64,000 nucleotides of DNA from Canna indica (taxonomy: Eukaryota; Streptophyta; Magnoliopsida; Zingiberales; Cannaceae), in the NCBI GenBank assembly GCA_034359265.1, contig CP136890.1, positions 103,441,501-103,505,500 of the forward strand, in the 5' to 3' direction. Each line of letters opens with the position of its first letter. Within the stretch, counting starts at the first letter, position 1. Below, piece by piece: positions 1-10,600 of this stretch. The translations under genes and the position numbers were made by a program. The notes beneath the pieces were generated by a model. It did no database searches and was not told the DNA's origin. It was given only the letters and a program-made list of their open reading frames with translations.

Positions 1-2110
1 CTAACCTAACCAACTACTTATCCTAGCTTAGACGAGCCAAACTGGGCTGACCTGAGCCAAGTCGAGCCAAGTTGAGCCTTGCTAAGCCAAGCCAAGCCAA
101 GCCAAGCCAAGCCAAGCCAAGTCAATTCAAGCCAAGCCAAGCCAAGCCAAGCCAAGTCAAGCCAAGCCCAGCCAAGCCAAGCCCAGCCAAGCTGAGCCAA
201 GCCGAGCCGTGTCTTGCCAAGCCTATCCTAGCCAACCTCACATGATGCGTAGAATTTTTTTCGAACTCGATTGATTTCTGTTTTCGTTAATGTCAGATTT
301 TTTGCAAGCATGGATTGGCTTGGCCAGGCCAGTATCGGCATGGATAGCCAAGCCTAGCCAAGCTTGATGTGAGCTTGGCTTGGCACGGCTCGGCTAGGCT
401 CATCTCGGCTTAGCTTGGCTGGGCTTGGCTTGGCTTGGCTTGGCTTGGCTGGGCTTGGCTTAGCTTGGCTTGGCTTGGCTTGGTTTGGCTTGACTTTGCT
501 TTTCTGGGCTTGGCTTAGCTTAATCAAGTTCGAGCTAGTTCGAGCTGAGCTAAGTGTGCCAAACCGAGCCAAGCTCAGTTCAGCCAAGCTAAAACTGGGC
601 GAGTCTAGTCAAGCCTAGCCAACTCGAGCCGTTCGCGCCTAACCTAATCAACTGTTTAACCTAGTTGAGACGAGCCAAACTGAGCTGACCTGACCCTAGC
701 CTAGCATAGCCAAGCCGAGCCAAGCCAAGCCAACCTCAGCCAAGCCAAGCCAAGCCAAGCCATGTCAAGCATAGCCTAGCCAAGCCCAGCCAAGCCCAGC
801 CAAGCCCAGCCAAGCTGAGTCAAGCCGGGCCGTGTCAAGCCAAGTCAAGCCAAGCCTATCCTAGCCAACCTCACATCATGCGTAGAATTTTTTTCGAACT
901 CAATTGAATTGCGTTTCCATTTCTGCCATATTTTTTGCAAGCATGGATTGACTTGACTAGGTCAGTCTCGGCTTGGATAGCCAAGCCTAGCCAAGCTTGA
1001 TGTGAGCATGGCTTGGCATGGCTCGGCTTGGCTAATCTCGGATTGGCTTGGCTGGGCTTGGCTTGGCTTATCTTGGGTTGGCTTGGCTTGGCTTGGCTCG
1101 GCTCGGCTCGGCTCGGCTCGGCTTGGCTTGGCTGAGCTTGGCTGGGCTTCGCTAGGCTCAACTATGCTCGAGTTGGCTCAACTCTGCAAGGCTAGGTTCA
1201 AGTCACTTCAGCTTTGCACATCTCGGCTAGGATAGGCAGTTGGCTCGGTTAGGCGTGAACGACTCGCTGTAGCTTATCAAATAGATAGGCTAAGCCGAGC
1301 CGAGACGAGCGAAGTTGAGCTTAATCATGTCCGAGTCGGTTCGAGCTGAGCTAAGTGTGCCAAACCGAGCCAAGCTCAATTTAGCCAAGATAAGACGGGC
1401 CGAGTCTAGTCGAGCCGTTCGCGCCTAACCTAACCAACTCTTTATCCTAACTGAGACGAGCCAAACCGAGCTGACCTGAGCCTAGCCTAGCAGAGCCGAG
1501 TCGAGCCAAGTTGAGCCTTGCTAAGCCAAGCCAAGCCAAGCCAAGCCAAGCCAAGCCAAGCCAAGCCAAGCCAAGCCAAGCCAAGCCAAGCCAAGCTAAG
1601 CCAAGCCAAGCTAAGCGAAGCCAAGCCAAGCCAAGCCAAGCCAAGCCAAGCCAAACCGAGCCAAGCCAAGCCAAGCCGAGCCGTGTCAAGCCAAGCCTAT
1701 CCTAGCCAACCTCAGATCATGCGTTGAATTTTTTTCGAACTCAATTGAATTCCGTTTTCGTTTCTGTCAGATTTTTTGCAAGCATGGATTGGCTTGGCCA
1801 GGCCAGTCTCGGATTGGATAGCCAAGCCTAGCCATGCAAGATGTGAGCTTGGCACGGCTCGGCTAGGCTCATCTCGGCTTGGCTTGGCTAGGCCTGGCTC
1901 AACTTGGCTTGGCTTGGCTTGGCTGGGCTTGGCTTAGCTTGGCTTGGTTAGGCTTGGTTTGGCTTGACTTTGCTTGGCTTGGCTTGACTTTTCTTGGCTT
2001 GACTTGGCTCAACTTGCTTGGCTTGGCTTGGCTTGGCTGGGCTTGACTTGACTTGGGTTGGCTTGGTTTGGCTTGGGTTGGCTTGGCTTAGCTTGGGTTG
2101 GCTTGGCTTG
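1..2110 (+). repeat. Pentamer foldback satellite, forward block 1
   Basis: Satellite units in forward orientation. Core A copies lie at 237-373, 870-1006 and 1711-1847, each beginning CTCACATCA (CTCAGATCA in the third, an edge variant in the first) and ending near TGATGTGAG. Between them are GGCTT tracts, core B sequence (for example 1,250-1,400) and AAGCC tracts (for example 1,521-1,680). The second unit (373-870) is short because its GGCTT tract runs straight into the middle of core B near 515, so its left B arm is missing. No gene is seen. Confidence 0.9.
237..373 (+). repeat. Core A, representative copy
   Basis: This 137-bp AT-rich core recurs about 60 times in the window, complete or truncated. 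It contains a TTTTTTT tract after TGCGTAGAA, the segment CGAACTCAATTGA, a second T tract in CAGATTTTTTGCAAGC, then GGATAGCCAAGCCTAGCC and a HindIII site (AAGCTT) just before the closing TGATGTGAG. The two ends are inverted copies of each other (CTCACATCA / TGATGTGAG; this copy has a small change in the first). Symmetry continues outward, since both sides carry GTGxC/GxCAC plus GGCTCGGCTTGG-type sequence in opposite polarity. Confidence 0.85.
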
Positions 2111-5100
2111 GCTTAGCAAGGCTCAACTTGATTCGACTCGGCTCTGCTAGGCTAGGCTCAGGTCAGCTCGGTTTGGCTCGTCTCAGTTAGGATAAGTAGT
2201 TGGTTAGGTTAGGCGCGAACGGCTCGACTAGACTCAGCCCGTCTTATCTTGGCTAAATTGAGCTTGGCTCGGTTTGGCACACTTAGCTCAGCTCGAACCG
2301 ACTCGGACATGATTAAGCTCAACTTCGCTCGTCTCAGCTCGGCTTAGCCTATCTATTTGATAAGCTACGTCGAGTCGTTCACGCCTAACCGAGCCAACTG
2401 CCTATCCTAGCCGAGATGTGCAAAGCTGAAGTGACTTGAACCTAGCCTTGCAGAGTCGAGCCGACTCGAGCATAGTTGAGCCTAGCGAAGCCCAGCCAAG
2501 CTCAGCCAAGCCAAGCCAAGCCGAGCCGAGCTGAGCCGAGCCGAGCCGAGCCGAGCCGAGTAGAGTCGAGCCAAGCCAAGCCAAGCCAAGCCAAGCTAAG
2601 CCAAGCCAAGCCAAGCCAAGCTAAGCTGAGCCAAGCCCAGCCAAGCCAATCCGAGATGAGCCAAGCCGAGCCATGCCAAGCCATGCTCACATCAAGCTTG
2701 GCTAGGCTTGGCTATCCAAGCCGAGACTGGCCTAGTCAAGTCAATCCATGCTTGCAAAAAATATGACAGAAATGAAAACGCAATTCAATTGAGTTCGAAA
2801 AAAATTCTACGCATGATGTGAGGTTGGCTAGGATAGGCTTGGCTTAACTTGGCTTGACACGTCTCGGCTTGACTCAGCTTGGCTGGGCTTGGCTTGGCTT
2901 GGCTTGGCTTGGCTGAGGTTGGCTTGGCTTGGCTCGGCTTGGCTATGCTAGGCTAGGCTCAGGTCAGCTCAGTTTCGCTCGTCTCAACTAGGTTAAGCAG
3001 TTGGTTAGGTTAGGCGCGAACGGCTCGGCTTGGCTAGGCTTGACTAGACTCTCCCAGTTTTAGCTTGGCTGAACTGAGCTTGGCTTGGTTTGCCACACTT
3101 AGCTCAACTCGAACCAGCTCGAACTTGATTAAGCTCAACTTCGCTCGTCTCGGCTCGGCATAGCCTATCTATTTGTTAAGCTACGCCGAGTCGTTCACGC
3201 CTAACCAAGCCAACTGCCTATCTTAGCCGAGATGAGCAAAGCTGAAGTGACTTGAGCCAAGCCTCTCAGAGCAGAGCCGAGTCGAGCCTAGTTGAGCCTA
3301 GCGAAACCCAGCCAAGCCCAGCCAAGCCAAGAAAAGCCAAGCCAAGAAAAGCCAAGCCAGGCCAAGGAAAGTCAAGCCAAACCAAGCCAAGCCAAGCCAA
3401 GCTAAGCCAAGCCAAGCCAAGCCAAGCCAAGCCAAGCCAAGCCAAGCCCAGCCAAGCTAAGCCGAGATGAGCCTAGCCGAGCCGTGCCAAGCCAAGCTCA
3501 CATCAAGCTTGGCTAGGCTTGGCTATCCATGCCGATACTGGCTTGGCCAAGCCAATCCATGCTTGCAAAAATTCTGACATTAACGAAAACAGAAATCAAT
3601 CGAGTTCGAAAAAAATTCTACGCATGATGTGAGGTTGGCTAGGATAGGCATCGCTTGACACGGCTCGGCTTGGCTCAGCTTGGCTGGGCTTGGCTTGGCT
3701 GGGCTTGGCTTGACTTGGCTTGGCTTGGCTTGGCTTGGCTTGAATTGACTTGGCTTGGCTTGGCTTGGCTTGGCTCGTCTCAGTTAGGATAAGTAGTTGG
3801 TTATGTTAGGCGCGAACGGCTCAGCTTGGCTAGGCTCGACTAAACTCGGCCCGTCTTATCTTGGCTAAACTGAGCTTGGCTCGGTTTGGCACACATAGCT
3901 CAGCTCGAACCGACTCGGACATGATTAAACTCAACTTCGCTCGTCTCGGCTCGGCTTAGCCTATCTATTTGATAAGCTACGCTGAGTCGTTCACGCCTAA
4001 CCGAGCCAACTGCCTATCCTAGTCGAGATGTGCAAAGCTAAAGTGACTTGAACCTAGCCTTGCAGAGTCGAACCGACTCGAGCATAGTTGAGCCTAGCGA
4101 AGCCCAGCCAAGCTCAGCCAAGCCAAGCCGAGCCGAGCTGAGCCGAGCCGAGCCGAGCCGAGCCGAGCCGAGCCGAGCCGAGTCGAGTCGAGTCGAGCCA
4201 AGCCAAGCCAAGCCAAGCCAAGCCAAGCCAAGCTAAGCCAAGCCAAGCCAAGCCAAGCTAAGCTGAGCCAAGCCCAGCCAAGCCAATCCGAGATGAGCCA
4301 AGCCGAGCCATGCCAAGCCATGCTCACATCAAGCTTGGCTAGGCTTGGCTATCCAAGCCGAGACTGGCCTAGTCAAGTCAATCCATGCTTGGAAAAAATA
4401 TGACAGAAATGAAAACGCAATTCAATTGAGTTCGAAAAAAATTCTACGCATGATGTGAGGTTGGCTAGGATAGGCTTGGCTTGACTTGGCTTGACACGGC
4501 TCGGCTTGACTCAGCTTGGCTGGGCTTGGCTTGGCTTGGCTAGGCTTGGCTTGGCTTGGCTTGGCTTGGCTGAGGATGGCTTGGCTTGGCTTGGCTATGC
4601 TAGGCTAGGCTCAGGTCAGCTCAGTTTGGCTCGTCTCAACTAGGTTAAGCAGTTGGTTAGGTTAGGCGCGAACGGGTCAGCTTGGCTAGGCTTGACTAGA
4701 CTCGCCCAGTTTTAGCTTGGCTGAACTGAGCTTGGCTCGGTTTGGCACACTTAGCTCAGCTCGAACCAGCTCGAACTTGATTAAGCTCAACTTCGCTCGT
4801 CTCGGCTCGGCATAGCCTATCTATTTGATAAGCTACGCTGAGTCGTTCACGCCTATCCGAGCCAACTGCCTATCCTAGTCGAGATGTGCAAAGCTGAAGT
4901 CACTTGAACCTAGCCTTGCAGAGTCGAGCCGACTCGAGCATAGTTGAGCCTAGCGAAGCCCAGCCAAGCTCAGCCAAGCCAAGCCAAGCCGAGCCGAGCT
5001 GAGCCGAGCCGAGCCGAGCCAAGCCGAGCCGAGCCAAGCCGAGCCAAGCCAAGCCAAGCCAAGCTAAGCCAAGCCAAGCCAAGCCAAGCCAAGCCAAGCC

Positions 5101-7655
5101 AAGCCAAGCCAAGCCAAGCCAATCCGAGATGAGGCAAGCGGAGCCGTGCCAAGCCAAGCTCACATCAAGCTTGGCTAGGCTTGGCTATCCAAGCCGAGAC
5201 TAGCCTAGTCAAGTCAATCCATGCTTGCAAAAAATATGACAGAAATGAAAACGAAATTCAATTGAGTTCGAAAAAAATTCTACGCATGATGTGAGGTTGG
5301 CTAGGATAGGCTTGGCTTGACTTGGCTTGACACGGCTCGGCTTGGCTCAGCTTGGCTGGGCTTGGCTTGGCTTGGCTTGACTTGGCTTGGCTTGGCTTGG
5401 CTTGGCTTGGCTTGGCTTGGCTTGGCTTGGCTTGGCTTGGCTGAGCTTGGCTTGGCTTGGCTCGGCTTAGCTTGGATTGGCTTGGCTTGGTTTGGCTTGG
5501 CTTGGCTGGGCTTAGCAAGTCTCAACTTGGCTCGACTCGGCTCTGCTAGGCTAGGCTTAGGTCAGCTCAGTTTGGCTCGTCTCAGCTAGGATAAGTAGTT
5601 GGTTAGGTTAGCCGCGAACGGTTTGGCATGCAGAGTCGAGTCGAACGGTTAGGCCCGTCTTATCTCGGCTAAACTGAGCTTGGCTCGGTTTGGCACACTT
5701 AGCTCAGCAAGAACCGGCTCGGACAAGATTAAGCTCAACTTCGCTCGTCTCGGCTCGGCTTAGCCTATCTATTTGATGAGCTACGCCGAGTCGTTCACGC
5801 CTAACCGAGCCAACTTCCTATCCTAGCCGAGATGTGCAAAGCTGAAGTGACTTGAACCTAGCCATGCAGAGTCGAGCCGACTCGAGCATACTTGAGCCTA
5901 GCGAAGCCCAGCCAAGCTCAGCCAAGCCAATCCGAGCCGAGCCGAGCTGAGCCGAGCCGAGTCAAGCCAAGCCAAGCCAAGCCAAGCCAAGCCAAGCCAA
6001 GCAAAGCAGTGCCAAGCTAAGCCCAGCCAAGCTAAGCCGAGATGAGCCTAGCCGAGCCGTGCCAAGCCAAGCTCACATCAAGCTTGGCTAGGCTTGGCTA
6101 TCCATGCCGATACTGGCCTGGCCAAGCCAATCCATGCTTGCAAAAAATCCAGGCTTGGCTTGACTTGGCTTGACACGGCTCGGCTTAGCTCGGCTTGGCT
6201 CATCTTGGCTCAGCTTGGCTGGGCTTGGCTTGGCTTGGTTAGGCTTGGCTTGACTTGGCTTGGCTTGGCTTGGCTGAGCTTGGCTTGGCTCGGCTTGGCT
6301 ATGCTAGGCTAGGCTCAGGTTAGCTCAGTTTGGTTCGTCTCAACTAGGTTAAGCAGTTGGTTAGGTTAGGTGCGAACGGCTCGGCTTGGCTAGGCTTGAC
6401 TAGACTTGGCCAGTCTTAGCTTGGCTGAACTGAGCTTGGCTCGGTTTGGCACACTTAGCTCAGCTTGAACCAGCTCGTACTTGATTAAGCTCAACTTCGC
6501 TCGTCTCGACTCGGCTTAGCCTATCTATTTGTTAAGCTACGCCGAGTCGTTCGCGCCTAACCAAGCCAACTGCCTATCTTAGCCGAGATGAGCAAAGCTG
6601 AAGTGACTTGAGCCAAGCCTTTCAGAGTCGAGCCGAGCCGAGCCGAGTCGAGCCTAGTTGAGCCTAGCGAAGCCCAGCCAAGCCAAGAAAAGCCAAGCCA
6701 AGCAAAGTCAAGCCAAACCAAGCCAAGCCAATCCAAGCTAAGCCAAGCCCAGCCAAGCTAAGCCGAGATGAGCCTAGTCGAGCCGTGCCATGCCAAGCTC
6801 ACATCAAGCTTGGCTAGGCTTGGCTATCCATGCCGATACTGGCCTGGCCAAGCCAATCCATGCTTGCAAAAAATCTGACATTAACGAAAACAGAAATCAA
6901 TTGAGTTCGAAAAAAATTCTACACATGAGGTGAGGTTGGCTAGGATAGGCTTGGCTTGACACGGCTCGGCTTGGCTGGGCTTGGCTGGGCTTGGCTTGGC
7001 TTTGCTTGGCTTGGCTGGGCTTGGCTTGGCTTGGCTTGGCTTGGCTTGGCTTGGCTTGGCTTGGCTTGGCTTGGCTTGGCTTGGCTTGGCTTGGCTTGGC
7101 TTGGCTTGGTTTGGCTTGGCTTGGCTGGGCTTAGCAAGTCTCAACTTGGCTCGACTCGGCTCTGCTAGGCTAGGCTCAGGTCAGCTCAGTTTGGCTCGTC
7201 TCAGCTAGGATAAGTAGTTGGTTAGGTTAGCCGCGAACGGCTCGGCTTGGCTTGGCTCTATTAGACTCGGCCCCTCTTATCTTGGCTAAACTGAGCTTGG
7301 CTCGATTTGGCACACTTAGCTCAGCTCGAACCGGCTCGGACATGATTAAACTCAACTTCGCTCGTCTCGGCTCGGCTTAGCCTATCTATTTGATAAGCTA
7401 CGCCGAGTCGTTCACGCGTAACCCAGCCAACTGCCTATCCTAGCCGAGATGTGCAAAGCTGAAGTGACTTGAACCTAGCCTTGCAGAGTCGAGCCGACTC
7501 GAGCATAGTTGAGCCAAGCGAAGCCCAGCCAAGCTCAGCCAAGCCAAGCCGAGGCGAGCCGAGCCGAGTCGAGCCAAGCCAAGCCAAGCCAAGCAGAGCC
7601 GAGCCGAGCCTAGCCTAGCAGTGCCGAGCCGAATGAAAATGGAATTCAATTGAGT
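2111..7655 (-). repeat. Pentamer foldback satellite, reverse block
   Basis: Units in reverse orientation. Core A copies are at 2686-2822, 3497-3633, 4323-4459, 5159-5295, 6072-6150 (truncated after TGCAAAAAATCC) and 6798-6934. Core A versions alternate: those near 2,780 and 4,410 read ATATGACAGAAATG, those near 3,580 and 6,880 read CTGACATTAACG. Core B is recognised by CTATCTATTTGATAAGCTACG or the TTGTTAAG variant. The block ends where a small core A piece (about 7,632-7,655) is joined to a forward right B arm. No gene is seen. Confidence 0.88.
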
Positions 7656-10600
7656 TGACCTGAGCCTAGCCTAGCAGAGCCGAGCCGAGCCGAGCCGAGT
7701 TGAGCCAAGTTGAGCCTAGCTAAGCCCCGCCAAGCCAAGCCAAGCCAAGCCAAGCCAAGCCAAGCCAAGCCAAGCCAAGCCAAGCCAAGCCAAGCCAAGC
7801 CAAGCCAGGCCAAGCCAAGCCAAGTCAAGCCAAGTCAAGTCAAGTCAAGCCAAGTCAAGCCAAGCCCAGCCAAGCTGAGCCAAGCCGAGCCGTGTCAAGC
7901 CAAGTCAAGCCAAGCCCATCCAAGCCAACCTCACATCATGCGTAGAATTTTTTTCAAACTCAATTGAACTCCGTTTTTATTTCTGTCAGAATTTCTGCAA
8001 GCATGGCTTGGCTTGGCTAGGCTAGTCTCGTCTTGTATAGCCAAGCCTAGCCAAGCTTGATGTGAGCTCGGCTTGGCTTGGCTGGGCTTGGCTCGGCTCG
8101 GCTTGGCTTAGCTTTTCTTGGCTTGGCTTGACTTGGCTTATCTCGGCTCGGCTCGGCTCGACTTGGCTTGGCTGGGTTTGGCTGGGCTTCGCTAGGCTCA
8201 ACTAGGCTCGACTCGGCTCGGCTCTGCAAGGCTAGGCTCAAGTCACTTCAGCTTCGCTCATCTCGGCTAGGATAGGCAGTTGGCTCGGTTAGGTGTGAAC
8301 GACTCGGCGTAGCTTAACAAATAGATAGTCTAAGCCAAGCCGAGACGAGCGAAGTATCGAGTACGAGCTAGTTCGAGCTGAGCTAAGTGTGCCAAACCGA
8401 GCCAAACTCAGTTTAGCCAAGCTAAGACGAGCCGAGTCTAGTCGAGCCTAGCCAAACCAAACCAACTGCTTATCCTAGTTGAGACGATCCAAACTGAGCT
8501 GACTTGAGCCTAGCCTAGCAGAGCCGATACGAGCCGAGTCGAGCCAAGTTGAGCCTTGCTAAGCCCAGCCAAGCCGAGCCTAGCCAAGCCAATCCAAGCC
8601 AAGCCAAGTCTAGCCAATCAAGCCCAGCCAAGCTGAGCCAAGCCGAGCCATGTCAAGCCAAGTCAAGTCAAGCCCAGCCAAGCCAAACCTATCCTAGCCA
8701 ACCTCACATCATGCGTAGAATTTTTTTTCGAACTCAATTGAACTCTGTTTTCAGTTCTGTCAGATTTTTTGCAAGCATGGCTTGGCTTGGCTTGGCTTGG
8801 CTAGGCTAGTCTCGGCTTGGATAGCCAAGCCTAGCCAAGCTTGATGTGAGCTTGGCTTGGCACGGCTCAGCTTGGCTCATATCGGCTTGGCTTGGCTGGG
8901 CTTGGCTCGGCTTGGCTTGGTTGGGCTTTGCTGGGCTTGGCTTGGTTTGGCTTGGCTTGGCTTGGCTCGGCACGGCTCGGCTTGGCTGAACTGAGCTTGG
9001 CTCGGTTTGGCACACTTAGCTTTGCATGAATCGGCACAGACTCCGTTAGGCTCATCTTGCTCAGATCGGCTCGACTCGGCTCGGCTCGACTTAGCATATC
9101 TATTTGTTAAGCTACACCGAGTCGTTAACGCCTAACCGAGCCAAATGCCTATCCTAGACGAGATGAGCGAAGCTGAAATGACTTAAGCCTAGCCTTGCAG
9201 AGCCGAGTCGAGTCGAGCCTAGTTGAGCCTAGCAAAGCCCAGCCAAGCCAAGCCGAGCCAAGCCAAGCCTAGCCAAGCCAAGTTGAGCCAAGCCAAGCTA
9301 AGCCAAGCCGAGCTGAGCCGAGCCGAGCCAAGCCTTTCCAAGCCAAGCCGAGATGAGCCAAGCCGAGCCATGCCAAGCCAAGCTCACATCAAGCTTGGCT
9401 AGGCTTGGCTATCCAAGCCAAGACTGGCCAAGCGAAGCCTATCCAAGCCTAGCCAAGCCAAGCCTAGCCAAGCCGAGCCAAGCTGAGCCAAGCCAAACCA
9501 AGCCAAGCCAAGAAAATCCAAGCCAAGCCAAGTCAAGCCAAGCCAAGCCAAGCCCAGCCAAGCTGAGCCAAGCCGAGCCGTGTCAAGCTAAGTCAAGCCA
9601 AGCCCAGCCAAGCCAAACCTATCCTAGCCAAACTCACATCTTGCGTAGAATTTTTTTCGAACTCAATTGAACTCCATTTTCATTTCTGTCAGATTTTTTG
9701 CAAGCACGGATTGACTTGACTAGGCAGTCTCAGCTTGGATAGCCAAGCCTAGCCAGGCTTGATGTGAGCATGGCTTGGCATGGCTCGGCTTGGCTCATCT
9801 CGAATTGGCTTGGCTGGGCTTGGCTCAGCTTAGCTTAGCTTGGCTTGGCTTGGCTTGGCTTGGCTTGGCTCGACTCGGCTCGGCTCGGCTCGACTCGACT
9901 CAGCTCGGCTCGGCTTGGCTTGGCTGAGCTTGGCTGGGCTTCGCTAGGCTCAACTATGCTCGAGTCGGCTCGACTCTGCAAGGCTAGGTTCAAGTCACTT
10001 CAACTTTGCACATCTCGGCTAGGATAGGCAGTTGGCTCGGTTAGGCGTGAACGACTCGGCGTAGCTTATCAAATAGATAGGCTAAGCCGAGCCGAGACGA
10101 GCGAACTTGAGCTTAATCATGTCCGAGTCGGTTCGAGCTGAGCTAAGTGTGCCAAACCGAGCCAAGCTCAGTTTAGCCAAGATAAGATGGGCCGAGTCTA
10201 GTCGAGCCTAGCCAAGCCGAGCCGTTCGCGCCTAACCTAACCAACTACTTATCCTAACTGAGACGAGCCAAACCGAGCTGACCTGAGCCTAGCCTAGCAG
10301 AGCCGAGTCGAGCCAAGTTGAGCCTTGCTAAGCCAAGCCAAGCCAAGCCAAGCTAAGCCAAGCCAAGCTAAGCTAAGCCAAGTCAAGTCAAGCCCAGCCA
10401 AGCCAAGCAAAGCCCAGCATGTTGAGCCAAGCCGAGCCGTGTCAAGCCAAGCCTATCCTAGCCAACCTCACATCATGCGTAGAATTTTTTTCGAACTCAA
10501 TTGAATTCCGTTTTCGTTTCTGTCAGATTTTTTGCAAGCATTGATTGGCTTGGCCAGGCCAGTCTCGGATTGGATAGCCAAGCCTAGCCAAGCTTGATGT

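Noticed and set aside
870..7655. CRISPR-like reading of the regularly spaced cores
   Set aside because: The spacers are themselves pentamer repeats, the repeats are far too long, and the organism is a plant.
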